Shown: positions 9,317 through 18,748 of the stretch, piece after piece | Layout: each line of letters opens with the position of its first letter | Numbering within the stretch: the first letter of the stretch is position 1 | Assembly (NCBI GenBank): GCA_963735885.1 | Contig: CAVTMP010000004.1 | Span: 620,001 to 684,000 of the forward strand | Reading direction: 5' to 3' | DNA from: JBBSBL01 sp963735885 | GTDB lineage: Bacteria > Actinomycetota > Thermoleophilia > Solirubrobacterales > Solirubrobacteraceae | DNA: 64,000 bases | Program-made: the position numbers and the translations under genes | The notes under the pieces: model-generated | The model's database searches: none | What the model was told of the DNA's origin: nothing | Seen by the model: only the letters and a program-made list of their open reading frames with translations

Positions 9317-10282
9317 GTGGCCACCGGACGCACGACCGGCCTCGCGGTCAGCGTGGTCGTGGCCACGCGCGACCGCGCCGATCGGCTGCCGGCGCTGCTC
9401 GGCGCGCTGGCGGCGCAGACCCTCCCGCGCGAGCGCTTCGAGGTCGTGGTGGTCGACGACGGGTCGGCGGACGCCACGTCCGCCGCCCTGGCCGACGGCG
9501 CCGTGGAGATCGCCCTGCGCCACGCGCGCCCCCGCGGGCCGGCGGCGGCGCGCAACACCGGTTGGCGGGCGGCGAGCGGTCCGATCGTCGCGTTCACCGA
9601 CGACGACTGCCGGCCGGAGCCGGAATGGCTCGCGGCGGGCCTCGCCGCCGCCGCCGCGGCGCCCGGCGCGCTGATCCAGGGACGCACCCGCCCGGAGCCC
9701 GGCGACGAGCCGCGCCTGCGGGATCGCCCCCGCGCGCGCTCGATCCGGATCGACGCGCTCGGGCCCTTCTTCGAGACCTGCAACGTCTTCTATCCCCGCG
9801 CCCTCCTCGAGCGGGCGGGCGGCTTCGACGAGCGCATCACGACGCCGGGCTCCGAGGACACCGACCTCGCGCTGCGCTCCCTGGAGGAGGGCGCCCGCGC
9901 CGCGTTCGCGCCGGACGCCGTCGTCAACCACGCCGTGAGCGAGCCGACCCTCACGCAGGCCGTGCGGTTCACCTGGCGCTGGCGCACGCTCGCGTGGCTC
10001 GTCAAGCGCCACCCCTCGCTTCGCGCCCGATTCCCGTGGCGCGGGCGGATCTGGCGCGAGTCCCACGGGCGGCTGCTGCTCGCCCTCGCCGGACTCGCCC
10101 TCGGCGCCCGCCGGCCGATCTTCCTCGTGTGGTGCCTCCCCTACCTCTCCTACCGCCACGGATGGCGACCGGCGGGGCTCGCCCGGAGCCTCGCCGACCT
10201 GCCCGGCGCGGCGGCCGTCGACCTCGCGGAGGTCGCGGTGCTGGCCGCCGCGAGCGCCCGGCACCGCGTGCTCTTCCTGTGA
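9317..10282 (+). CDS. Family 2 glycosyltransferase
   Basis: About 321 residues of GT2: SVVVATRDRADRL, VVVDDGSADAT, AFTDDDCRPEP as the metal-binding DxD-type motif, and the GGFDERITTPGSEDTDL acceptor-side motif near residue 175. It has amphipathic or hydrophobic segments near the C-terminus that may anchor it to the membrane. GTG 9311 is also in frame. I prefer GTG 9317 because the upstream TACCCG box then sits 8 nt away, as at other starts here. It leads a plus-strand operon of five genes (to 16099) joined by GTGA overlaps. Donor sugar is unknown. Confidence 0.85.
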   Translation: MATGRTTGLAVSVVVATRDRADRLPALLGALAAQTLPRERFEVVVVDDGSADATSAALADGAVEIALRHARPRGPAAARNTGWRAASGPIVAFTDDDCRPEPEWLAAGLAAAAAAPGALIQGRTRPEPGDEPRLRDRPRARSIRIDALGPFFETCNVFYPRALLERAGGFDERITTPGSEDTDLALRSLEEGARAAFAPDAVVNHAVSEPTLTQAVRFTWRWRTLAWLVKRHPSLRARFPWRGRIWRESHGRLLLALAGLALGARRPIFLVWCLPYLSYRHGWRPAGLARSLADLPGAAAVDLAEVAVLAAASARHRVLFL

Positions 10283-11184
10283 GCGCCCGCGATCCCGCGT
10301 TGACGGTCGTGGTCCCCACCCGCAACCGCGCCGCGACGCTCGCGCGCTGCCTCGAGGCGCTCGCCCCGCAGGCCGCCGAGGTCTCCGCCCAGGTCGTGGT
10401 GGTGGACGACGGCTCGACCGACGACACCGCGGCGGTGCTCGCCGCCCACCCCGAGGTCGAGGCACGGCGGCGGGCGCCCGGCGGGATCTCCGCCGCCCGG
10501 AACGACGCGCTGGAGGCTGCTCGCGCACCGGTGGTGCTGTTCATCGACGACGACGTGGTCGCGACGCCGGGGCTGCTCGCCCGTCACCTCGCCCACCATC
10601 GCCGGCGCCCGGCGCCGCACGAGGCGCTCGACGGGCGCGTGACCTGGTCCCCGGAGGTCACGGTCACGCCGCACATGCACTGGCTGGAGAACGGCGGCCC
10701 GCTCTTCGCCTTCAACGCGATCCCCGACCCCGAGGACGTCGAGTGGCGCCACTTCTGCACGGCCAACGTCTCGGTGAAGCGGGACTTCCTCGGGCCGCGC
10801 CCCTTCGACGAGGAGCTCGAGCGCTACACGGACCCCGAGCTCGCCTACCGGCTCGCGGCCCGCGGCCTGCGGCTGCGCTACGACCGCGACGCGCTCGGCC
10901 ATCACCTGCGGACCGACACGCCGGCCTCGACCGAGCGGCGCATGCGCGTCGTCGGCCGCGCCGCGCGGACGCTCCACGCCAAGCACCCCGAGCTCGCCGA
11001 GTCGCCCCCGCCCTTCACGCCGCTCAGTCACGTCAAGGCCACGGCGGCCCGCGCGATCAACCCCGTGCTGCACGCCGTCGGGGTGCACGCGCTCGACGAG
11101 CGGCTGTTCAGCTACGAGGCCGCGCGGGCGTTCGCGGCCGGCTACACGGAACGCGACCGCGAACTGCGCGAGGCGGCACGGTGA
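10279..11184 (+). CDS. Family 2 glycosyltransferase
   Basis: A 301-residue GT2: LTVVVPTRNRAATL, VVVDDGSTDDT, FIDDDVVATPG for metal and nucleotide binding, and RPFDEELERYTDPELAYRL, the late acidic motif that positions the acceptor. It starts at GTG 10279, overlapping the TGA of the upstream GT2 by 4 bp, and ends with another GTGA overlap into a membrane protein gene. Two consecutive GT2 genes followed by three polytopic membrane proteins suggest sequential decoration of one lipid-linked glycan. That order of action is inference. Confidence 0.86.
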   Translation: MSARDPALTVVVPTRNRAATLARCLEALAPQAAEVSAQVVVVDDGSTDDTAAVLAAHPEVEARRRAPGGISAARNDALEAARAPVVLFIDDDVVATPGLLARHLAHHRRRPAPHEALDGRVTWSPEVTVTPHMHWLENGGPLFAFNAIPDPEDVEWRHFCTANVSVKRDFLGPRPFDEELERYTDPELAYRLAARGLRLRYDRDALGHHLRTDTPASTERRMRVVGRAARTLHAKHPELAESPPPFTPLSHVKATAARAINPVLHAVGVHALDERLFSYEAARAFAAGYTERDRELREAAR

Positions 11185-12905
11185 GCGGCGCGGCCCCCAC
11201 CGTCGCCGGGTCCCCGCCGTCCCCGATCCCGCCCGGCGCGGCTCGCCGGCGGGCGCTGCCCGCCGCCCTGCGTCTCGACCGCTTCGAGGCGCTCACCCTG
11301 CTCGCCTTCACGGTCATGACGCTCATCCCGCTGGTGGCGCTGGCGACCCGTCCGCGCGAGCTCACGTGGGTGGACGGCGGCCTCGTCGCCGACCAGCTCC
11401 AGTACCTCGGCTGGATCCGCTCGGCCTCGGAGCACGTTCTGATCCAGAACGTCTGGGACGTGGGCGAGCCCGGCACCTCGCACTTCCTCCACCCCGGCTT
11501 CCTGCTCTCCGCCCTGCTCGTCAAGGCCGGACTGGCGCCGGGACCCGCCTACCAGCTCCTGTGGAAGCCCGTGGCGATCGCCTTCGTGTTCTTCGCGTTC
11601 CTGGCCTATGTGCGGCGCATGCTCCCGGCCGGCACGCGGCGCCGCGCCGGGCTCGTCATCTCCCTGTTCTACGTCTCGCCGCTGGCGGCGATCGTCGGGC
11701 TGGCGAACATCGACCCGAGCCGGCTCAAGGGCCAGGTCGAGTTCATGTCGGGCGAGATGTTCCCCGGGCTGTGGATGTGGGGCTACCTCATGACCGCGAT
11801 CGCCGTGGCGCTCGTGCCCTGTGCCCTCCTGGCCGCCGAGCGCGCGCGCGCGCCGGCGCGCCGCGCCCCGGGCCGCGGGACCGCCTGGTACGCCGGCTGG
11901 GGCGCCGCCGCCATGCTCTTCATGTCGTGGCTCCAGCCCTGGCAGGGGGTGGCGGTGCTCATGACGCTCGGCGCGGTCGAGGCCTGGCGCTGGCGTCGCG
12001 AGGGCCGCCCGCGCGCGGCGCCGCTGCTCCGCGCGCTCGGGCCGCTCGTCGTCGCCGGGACGGTCCCGCTCGTCTACTACTACTGGCTCTCGAAGATCGA
12101 CCCCGCCTGGGAGCTCGCGGGCAAGGTCAACTCCACGCGGGTCGGGAACTGGCCCTGGTACGCCTGGGCGATCGGGCTGCTCCCGATCGCGATCCCCGTC
12201 TACTGGGGGTACCGCGTGCCGGCGCGCGACTGGCAGGACCTCGCGATCCGCATCCTGCCCGGGGCGATGATCCTGGAGTACTGGGTGATCGACGTCAGCA
12301 AGGCGGGCACCTTCCCCTTCCACAGCGTGCAGGGCATGTCGGTGCCGATCGCGGTCCTCGCGGTGCAGGGCGTCGCGGCGCGGCGCGGGAGACTCCCGCC
12401 GTGGATGCGCCGCCGGGGCGTGCTGTGGACCGGCGTCCTGCTGGTCACGCTCCCGGGCGTGGTCAACAAGCTCAACATCACGCGCGAGGAGGTGCACAAG
12501 GGCGGCCAGCCGTTCTTCGTCGAGGCGGGGGAGCGTCGCGCGCTCGACTTCATGGCCGCCTCGCCGGTGCGCGGCGGGGTGATGGGCCCGATCTACTCCG
12601 GGCTGCTCGTCCCCGCCTACACCGGTCGCGACACCTGGCTCGGGGAGATCTCCTGGACCCGCGACTTCGACCGGCGGGTGAAGGCGGCGGATCGCCTGGT
12701 GACGGGGCGGATGGGCCGGGCCGAGGCGGTCCGCCTCGCGCGCGACGCCCGCGGCGTCGCGTTCGTCTTCGGCGACTGCCTCGGCAACCGGGTCGACCTG
12801 GCGCCGCTGCTGCGCGGATACCTCCGGGCGGTGCGTCGCTTCGGGTGCGCGTCGGTCTACGAGCTCGATCGCCGCCGGCTCGATCGCGCGGCGCCGGCGG
12901 CGTGA
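11181..12905 (+). CDS. Polytopic membrane protein of an unassigned GT-C-like family (copy 1 of a tandem pair)
   Basis: A 574-residue protein with about 10 membrane segments. After the first segment comes DGGLVADQLQYLGWIR and an HPGFLLSALL loop, then LLWKP, SGEMFPGLWMWGYLMTA, WLQPWQG and a long C-terminal loop with IYSGLLVPAYTGRDTWLG. The next gene (12902-14555) carries the same ordered motifs (DQLQYFAWIR, HPGFLLSGL, LLWKP, SGEM..GQYLWGYLMTA, WLQPWQG), so these are tandem paralogues. The acidic residues just after the first helix and the C-terminal extracytoplasmic domain fit GT-C transferases, but I do not recognise the family. Start GTG 11181 overlaps the upstream stop. Confidence 0.75.
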   Translation: MSGAAPTVAGSPPSPIPPGAARRRALPAALRLDRFEALTLLAFTVMTLIPLVALATRPRELTWVDGGLVADQLQYLGWIRSASEHVLIQNVWDVGEPGTSHFLHPGFLLSALLVKAGLAPGPAYQLLWKPVAIAFVFFAFLAYVRRMLPAGTRRRAGLVISLFYVSPLAAIVGLANIDPSRLKGQVEFMSGEMFPGLWMWGYLMTAIAVALVPCALLAAERARAPARRAPGRGTAWYAGWGAAAMLFMSWLQPWQGVAVLMTLGAVEAWRWRREGRPRAAPLLRALGPLVVAGTVPLVYYYWLSKIDPAWELAGKVNSTRVGNWPWYAWAIGLLPIAIPVYWGYRVPARDWQDLAIRILPGAMILEYWVIDVSKAGTFPFHSVQGMSVPIAVLAVQGVAARRGRLPPWMRRRGVLWTGVLLVTLPGVVNKLNITREEVHKGGQPFFVEAGERRALDFMAASPVRGGVMGPIYSGLLVPAYTGRDTWLGEISWTRDFDRRVKAADRLVTGRMGRAEAVRLARDARGVAFVFGDCLGNRVDLAPLLRGYLRAVRRFGCASVYELDRRRLDRAAPAA

Positions 12906-14555
12906 GCGGCGCCGCCGCCACCGCGGAGGCGCCGTCCGGGCCGGCGGGCGCCGCACGGGCGGGCCGGCGGGGGCTGGATCGCGTGGAGCTCGGGTGCCTG
13001 CTCGGGCTCGCCGCGACGTCGCTCGCCGTGCTCGTCCCGCTGCTCACCCGCGGACGGCCGCTGTCCGGCGCCGACGGCCTCTACCCGCTCGATCAGCTCC
13101 AGTACTTCGCCTGGATCCGCGAGGCCGCGCACCACGGGCTGATCGGCAATCGCTTCGACCTCGCGCCCGGCGACCGCCCGTTCCTCCACCCCGGCTTCCT
13201 GCTGTCCGGCCTCGCCGCGCGACTCGGCCTGCCGATCCCGCTCGCCTACCTGCTCTGGAAGCCCGTCGCCGTGGCGGTCACGTTCACCGGCGCGCTGCTG
13301 TACGTCCGCCGGCTGCTGGCGGTGCGCGGGCAGCGCCACGTCGCGCTCGTGCTCGCCCTCTTCGCCGTGATGCCGGCCAGCGCGCTCGTCGCCTGGACGG
13401 GGTGGGGCGGGCCGCGGCGCCAGTACACGTTCGACTTCATCTCCGGCGAGATGTGGACCGGCCAGTACCTCTGGGGCTACCTCATGACGGCGCTCGCGGT
13501 GTTCTCGATGCCGCTCGTCCTGCTCGGGCTGGAGCGCCGCCGGGCGGGCGGCCCGGCGCGGCTGCTGTGGACGGCGGCCGCCGGCGCGCTGCTCATCACC
13601 TGGCTGCAGCCGTGGCAGGGCGCGACGCTCGGGCTGATCGTCGTCGCGGTCGAGGCGATCCGCTGGCGGCGGACGCGCGAGCGGCCGGCGACCGAGTTCC
13701 TCGTCGTGCCTGGTCGCGGCCGCGCTCCCGGCCGTCTACTACGCGCTGCTCTCGCGCCTGGACACGCCGTGGAGGCTCGCCGGCGAGGTGAACGCCGCCG
13801 GCTCCCAGCCGGCATGGTCATGGCCGTGGTGGGCGGTAGCTCTGACGGTCCTGCCGCTGGCCGCGCCCGCGGCGCTCGCCTACCGCCTGCGGGCCCCGTC
13901 GTGGCAGGAGCTCGCCGTGCGCGTCTGGCCGCTCGCCGCGCTCGCGATCTACGCCCTGCCGGTCACCTTCCCCTACCACGCCTTCCAGGGCCTGACCCTG
14001 CCGCTCGCGATCCTGGCGGTCCAGGGCGTCGCCTCGGTGTGGTCGCGCCCGCCGCGCTGGGCGATCGTCGCGGCGCTCGCCGTGATGATCCTCCCGGGAC
14101 TGGCGCACAAGCTCGACATCGCCGCGACGAACATCCACAACGGCCGCGAGCCCTACTTCGTGCTGGACGACGAGCGCCGCGCGCTCGACTTCCTGGCGGC
14201 GGACCGACGGGCGGGCGGCGTGCTCGCCCCGCTCTACTCCGGCCAGCTCATCCCCTCCGCCACCGGGCGCGAGACGTGGGTCGGCGCGCTCTCGTGGTCG
14301 CCCGACTTCGCCCGCCGGTCCGGCCTCGCCACCGCGCTCTTCGACGGCGGGCTGTCGCCGGCCCGGGCCCGGGCGCTCGTGGTCGCCTCGCGGGCGCGCT
14401 TCCTCTACGCGCAGTGCGGAACCACGCGCGGCGCCCGGCTGGCGCCGGTGCTCGGCGGGCTGGTCGAGCGCGTCGAGCGCTTCGGCTGCGCCACCGTCTA
14501 CGTGCTGCGGCCGCGGCCGGGGATGTCGAGGGCGGCGGGACCGCCCGACGCGTGA
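12902..14555 (+). CDS. Polytopic membrane protein, tandem paralogue (copy 2), frameshifted
   Basis: Paralogue of the preceding gene with the same motif order. The frame breaks near 13709: the frame reads EFLVVPGRG, but deleting one C of the CC at 13709-13710 restores EFLVVLVAAALPAVYYALL, which aligns with the VAGTVPLVYYYWLS of copy 1. Corrected length is about 550 residues. The downstream part keeps FPYHAFQGLTLPLAILAVQGVA and YSGQLIPSATGRETWVG, both matching copy 1. The single indel is probably a sequencing error because both flanks are well conserved. Starts at GTG 12902 (GTGA overlap) and is followed by another GTGA junction. Confidence 0.72.
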
Positions 14556-16099
14556 GCCGGCGCCGGCTGGCCGTCCTCCTGTTCCTCGGCGCCGCCGTCC
14601 TGTCGGCGGCGACGATGCTCAAGGGCATCCAGCCGAACGACGAGGGGCTCATGCTCCAGGCGGCCAGGCGGATCGCCGGCGGCGAGACGCCCTACTCCGA
14701 CTTCTGGTGGTTCTACCCACCGGGCCAGCCGTATCTGCTGGCCGGGCTGTGGGATCTCTTCGGCCCCTCGCTCCTCGTGTGGCGGATCGTCCGGGTGCTC
14801 GCCGACGCGACCGTCGCGCTGCTCGCCTGGCGGCTGGCGGATCGCGCGGCGCCCGGTCCCCCGGCGGTGCTCGCGTGGCTCGCGGCCGCGCTCGCGATGG
14901 CCTTCCCGAGCGGACCGCACCCCTACCCGATCGCCCTGGCCCTCGCCCTCGGCGCGCTGCTCTCCTTCGAGCGCCGCCCCGCGCTCGCGGGGGCGCTGGT
15001 CGGCGTCTGCGCGGCCTGGCGGCTGGAGTTCGGGGCGTTCGCCGCGCTCGGCGTGCTCGCGGCCGTGGCGATCCGGCCCGACGAACCGCGGGCGCGTGCC
15101 GCGACGGCGGGGCGCTTCGCCGGCGCCGCGCTCGGCGCCGGGCTCCTGCTCTACCTCCCCGTCGTCCTCGCCGCCGGGCTCGGCCCCACCTGGGACCTCG
15201 TCGTGCGGTACCCCGTGGTCGACTTCCGCGACTACCAGCAGCTGCCCCTCCCCACGACCTACACCGACGAGTGGGCGTTCGGCTCGCCCCGGGAGATCGT
15301 GGACACCGCGGGCTCCGTCCTGCACTTCTACCTGCCGCTCGCCCTGCTCGCCGGCCTCGCCGCCGCCCTGGCCGCGCTCGCGGCGCGCTTCCGCCGCGCC
15401 GAGCACTGGCCCCGCCTCGCCGCCGCCGTGTTCGGCCTCGGCATGGCGAGCTACCTCTGGACGCGGCCGGACTACTTCCACGCCCCGCCGCTCGAGGTCG
15501 TGCTCGCCGTGCTCGCCGCCTGGGCGATCGCGGGACGGCGCGAGGCGGCGACGGGCTCACGGCGCGCCGCGGCCGTGGCCGGGACGGCGGTCGCGGCGGT
15601 CGCGCTCGGCTGGGTCGTGGCGGACGGCGTCGACCACCGCGTGCGAGGCATCGCCCAGGCCACCGTGCGCCTCGCCGTCCCGCCCGGCGACGGGGTGCGC
15701 GCCGAGGCGCGGGTCGCCGATCCCCTCGCCGCGGCGGTCGCCGAGGTGCGGCGCCGCACGCCCGGCGGCGGCGCGATCTACGTCAGCGGCCGGCGCAACG
15801 ACCTCGTCACCGCCGGTGCCCCGCTGTTCTACGTCATGGCGGAGCGCGAGAACCCGACGCGCTACGACATCGCCGCGCCCGGCGTCCTGACCTCGGCGCC
15901 GGTGCAGCGCGAGATCGTCGCCGACCTGCGCCGCGCCCGCCCGGCCGTCCTCGTGCGCTGGCTCAGCCGGCTGACCGACTTCCCGGAGCCCAACCGGGCC
16001 GGTCGCTCGAGCGGGGTGCACCTCCTCGACCGCTACCTCGCCGCCACGTATCGCCCGGCGCGGCGCTACGGGGAGTGGGAGGTGCTGGCGCGGCGGTGA
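14552..16099 (+). CDS. GT39/ArnT-like polytopic membrane glycosyltransferase
   Basis: A 515-residue membrane protein. Right after the first helix it has IQPNDEGLMLQAARRIAGGETPYSDF, the N-D-E-G acidic loop typical of GT-C enzymes (PMT/ArnT/GT39/GT83 types), then YPPGQPYLLAGLW. About 10 further hydrophobic segments and a C-terminal soluble domain (GGGAIYVSGRRNDLV) follow. It should transfer a sugar from a polyprenyl-phosphate donor on the outer face of the membrane. It is the last gene of the 9317 operon, with a GTGA overlap at its start, and is convergent with rfbH 40 bp away. Confidence 0.78.
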   Translation: MSRRRLAVLLFLGAAVLSAATMLKGIQPNDEGLMLQAARRIAGGETPYSDFWWFYPPGQPYLLAGLWDLFGPSLLVWRIVRVLADATVALLAWRLADRAAPGPPAVLAWLAAALAMAFPSGPHPYPIALALALGALLSFERRPALAGALVGVCAAWRLEFGAFAALGVLAAVAIRPDEPRARAATAGRFAGAALGAGLLLYLPVVLAAGLGPTWDLVVRYPVVDFRDYQQLPLPTTYTDEWAFGSPREIVDTAGSVLHFYLPLALLAGLAAALAALAARFRRAEHWPRLAAAVFGLGMASYLWTRPDYFHAPPLEVVLAVLAAWAIAGRREAATGSRRAAAVAGTAVAAVALGWVVADGVDHRVRGIAQATVRLAVPPGDGVRAEARVADPLAAAVAEVRRRTPGGGAIYVSGRRNDLVTAGAPLFYVMAERENPTRYDIAAPGVLTSAPVQREIVADLRRARPAVLVRWLSRLTDFPEPNRAGRSSGVHLLDRYLAATYRPARRYGEWEVLARR

Positions 16100-16139
16100 C
16101 GCCGCGCCGGGTGCTGCCGGGACGGGGGATCCGGGGCCG

Positions 16140-17459
16140 CTACCGCCCGGCGAAGAACGCGCCGACCGACTCGGCGAGGAAGTCGATCGCCGCGTCCGGC
16201 AGGCCCGGGTAGCACCCGACCCAGATCGACCCGTCGGTCACGAGATCGGCCCCGGAGAGCGGGCCCGCGATCCGGTGGTCGAGGCCGAGGTAGGCCGGCT
16301 GGCGCGTCATGTTGCCGGCCAGCAGCAGGCGGGAGTCGATCATCCGCTCGCCGAGGAACAGCTGCAGCTCGCGCCGCGCGGCCGCGTCGCCGTCGCGCAG
16401 GGTGAACGGGTACCCGAACCAGGACGGGTCGGCGTCCGGGAGCGCCCGCGGCAGGATCAGGCGGTCCCCGAGCCCGGACAGGGCGGCGTCGAGGCGGGCG
16501 AAGTTCGCCTTCCGGCGGGCCGTGAAGCCCGCGAGCCGCTCGAGCTGCGCGACGCCGAGCGCGGCCTGCATGTCGGTCACCTTGAAGTTGAAGCCGAGGT
16601 GGCTGAAGACGTACTTGTGGTCGTAGCCGGCGGGCATCTCGCCGAAGCGCCCGTCGAACCGCCGTCCGCAGGCGTCGTTGACCCCGGGCGGGCACCAGCA
16701 GTCACGCCCCCATTCGCGCAGCGAGGCGACCGCGCGCGTCCAGCGCTCGTCGCTCGTGGCCACCGCCCCGCCCTCCCCGGTCGTCATGTGATGGGCGGGA
16801 TAGAAGGAGTACGTCGCCGCCGCGCCGAACGTCCCGCAGCGCCGCCCGGCGTAGGTCGAGCCGAAGGCGTCGCAGCAGTCCTCGACGAGGGCGAGGCCGT
16901 GCTCCGCGCACAGCGCCTCGACCCCGGTCGCGTCGAACGGGTTGCCGAGGCCGTGCGCCGCGACGACGGCGCGCGTCCGCGGCCCGATCGCCGCCGCGAT
17001 CGCCTCGACGGAGGGGTTCAGGGTGTCCGGCTCGACGTCGACGAACACCGGTCGCAGTCCCTGCTGGTAGATCGGGTTGACGGTCGTGGGGAAGCCGACG
17101 GCCGGGGTGATGACCTCGTCCCCGGCCTCCAGCGGGCGCTCGAGCAGGTGCGAGCGCAGCGCGGCGACGGCCAGCAGGTTGGCCTGGGAGCCCGACCCGA
17201 CGAGCGCGACCGCGGGCCGTCCCGTCGCGTCGCGCAGCCCGGCCCGGAAGCGCTCCGCCCAGCGGCCCTCGGTCAGCCACCCGTCGAGCGAGGCGTCGAC
17301 GAGGGCGGCGGCCTCGGCCCCGCCGATCACCCGGCCGCCGACCGGCACCGGCGTGCGGCCGGGAACGAACGGGGGTGGCGCGAACGCCGCCTCGGCGTAC
17401 TCCCGCGCCGCCGAGATCGCGGTGTCCCGAAGCGCCTGCAGGCGCTCGGCGTCGCTCAT
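16140..17459 (-). CDS. rfbH: CDP-4-keto-6-deoxyglucose 3-dehydrase (E1, RfbH/AscC-type)
   Basis: A 439-residue DegT/DnrJ/EryC1/StrS-fold enzyme. It has His223 (YPAHHMTTGEGG) where aminotransferases carry the PLP Schiff-base lysine. It also has the [2Fe-2S] ligand pattern of the E1 dehydrase: Cys196-X57-Cys254-X1-Cys256-X7-Cys264. E1 removes the 3-OH of CDP-4-keto-6-deoxyglucose using PMP with a reductase partner (E3, ferredoxin-type), which I do not see in the window. This commits the pathway to 3,6-dideoxyhexoses such as paratose, tyvelose, abequose or ascarylose. The RfbE-like epimerases at 4405-6597 fit the same route. ATG 17459; a TAGGAT box lies at 17490-17495. Confidence 0.9.
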   Translation of the reverse strand: MSDAERLQALRDTAISAAREYAEAAFAPPPFVPGRTPVPVGGRVIGGAEAAALVDASLDGWLTEGRWAERFRAGLRDATGRPAVALVGSGSQANLLAVAALRSHLLERPLEAGDEVITPAVGFPTTVNPIYQQGLRPVFVDVEPDTLNPSVEAIAAAIGPRTRAVVAAHGLGNPFDATGVEALCAEHGLALVEDCCDAFGSTYAGRRCGTFGAAATYSFYPAHHMTTGEGGAVATSDERWTRAVASLREWGRDCWCPPGVNDACGRRFDGRFGEMPAGYDHKYVFSHLGFNFKVTDMQAALGVAQLERLAGFTARRKANFARLDAALSGLGDRLILPRALPDADPSWFGYPFTLRDGDAAARRELQLFLGERMIDSRLLLAGNMTRQPAYLGLDHRIAGPLSGADLVTDGSIWVGCYPGLPDAAIDFLAESVGAFFAGR

Positions 17460-17489
17460 GCCGGGGCGGCGGGGCGGGGCACCGCCGGC

Positions 17490-17495
17490 ATCCTA
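17490..17495 (-). promoter_or_regulatory. -10 box for rfbH
   Basis: TAGGAT on the minus strand, 30 nt before ATG 17459 and beyond the stop of the upstream glycosyltransferase. It could give rfbH its own short-leader transcript. No clear -35 is visible. Confidence 0.3.
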
Positions 17496-17515
17496 GTGAG
17501 CGCCGGCGGCCGTCC

Positions 17516-18742
17516 CTATCCCCTGCGCGGGGCGCGGCCGAGTGGCAGGGGCCGGCGCAGCGGCCGGGCGGCCCCGCGGGCGGTGCCGGCCTCGGCGCAG
17601 GTCGCCGCCACGGCGGCGCGCAGGCCGGCCTCGAAGCTCGCGACTCCAAAGCGCTCGGCGTTGGCCACGCACGCGGCGGGATCGACGCGGGCGGCCTCGA
17701 TCCCGCGCACCGCGGCCGCGAGCTCGTCGGCGTCGGGCGTGTCGTAGAACGCCCCGGTCTCGCCTTCGACGACGGTCTCGCACACGCCGCCGTCGCGCAG
17801 CGCGACGACCGGTCGCCCCGAGGCCTGCGCCTCGACCGCGGCGATGCCGAACTCCTCGGTCGCCGTGACCACCAGGCCGCGGGCCACGCCGAGCAGCTCG
17901 GTCACGCGAGCATCGGAGACCCTCCCCTCGAAGCGGATCGTGGGCCCGGCGAGGCGCTCCAGGCGCCGGGCGTCGGGGCCGTCCCCGACGACGACGAGCG
18001 GGCGGCGGAGCCGGTTGAACGCCGCCACCGCCACCTCGATGCGCTTGTGGGGCATGAGCTCGGAGACCACGAGCCAGTGGTCGGCGATCTCCGTCTCCCG
18101 CCGGGGGCGGAACCGGGCGGTGTCGACCGGCGGATGGACGACGTCGGCGTCCCGCCCGAAGTAGCGGCGGATCCGGTCCTGCGTGGTCACGGAGTTCGCC
18201 ACGTAGCGGTCGACCTGCTGCGCGGCGGACCGGTCCCACCGCCGCCAGCGGCTGAGCACGGCGGCGAGGGCGGCGCGGCTCGGGGCGGCGCGGTCGCGCA
18301 GCGTGGCCTCCCGCGCGTTCCAGGCGTAGCGAAAGGGGTTGTGGCAGTAGCAGACGTGGACCGTCCCCGGATCGACGATCACGCCGTGCGCCCATGCCGA
18401 GGAGCTGGACACCACGAGGTCGTAGCCGGAGAGGTCCAGCGACTCGATCGCGTAGGGGTAGAGCGGCAGGTACGCGCGAAACGTTTTCGCGGTCGGGCGC
18501 ATCTTCTGGAGAAAGGACGTGTTGACGTCCCGATGGCGAAACCGCCCCTCGGTGCCCCGCTCGTCGTAGATGGCGGTGAAGACGTCCGCTCCCGGCCACA
18601 TGTCGCACATGACCGTGAACACCCGCTCCGCGCCCCGCACGTCCACGAGGAAGTCGTGGACGAGGGCGACGCGCGCTCGTCGCGCGTCCAGTCGTGCCAC
18701 CCCGCCCTGCGGCGTGGCGAACCTGCGCCCCTGACGCTCCAC
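17516..18742 (-). CDS. Family 4-type (GT-B) glycosyltransferase, mannosyltransferase-like
   Basis: A 408-residue GT-B enzyme. The N-terminal domain has VALVHDFLVDVRGAERVF; the C-terminal donor domain has VVVGDGPDARRLERLAG and TEEFGIAAVEAQASGRPVVALRDGG, the EX7E motif. The middle (HVCYCHNPFRYAWN) resembles WbaZ-like mannosyltransferases. The GTG at 18742 is supported by a TAGTGT box ending 7 nt upstream; a GTG at 18700 is the alternative. It precedes rfbH on the same strand by 56 bp and is divergent from the glycosidase gene at 18763. Sugar specificity is not certain. Confidence 0.86.
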   Translation of the reverse strand: MERQGRRFATPQGGVARLDARRARVALVHDFLVDVRGAERVFTVMCDMWPGADVFTAIYDERGTEGRFRHRDVNTSFLQKMRPTAKTFRAYLPLYPYAIESLDLSGYDLVVSSSSAWAHGVIVDPGTVHVCYCHNPFRYAWNAREATLRDRAAPSRAALAAVLSRWRRWDRSAAQQVDRYVANSVTTQDRIRRYFGRDADVVHPPVDTARFRPRRETEIADHWLVVSELMPHKRIEVAVAAFNRLRRPLVVVGDGPDARRLERLAGPTIRFEGRVSDARVTELLGVARGLVVTATEEFGIAAVEAQASGRPVVALRDGGVCETVVEGETGAFYDTPDADELAAAVRGIEAARVDPAACVANAERFGVASFEAGLRAAVAATCAEAGTARGAARPLRRPLPLGRAPRRG

Positions 18743-18748
18743 CCTTCC

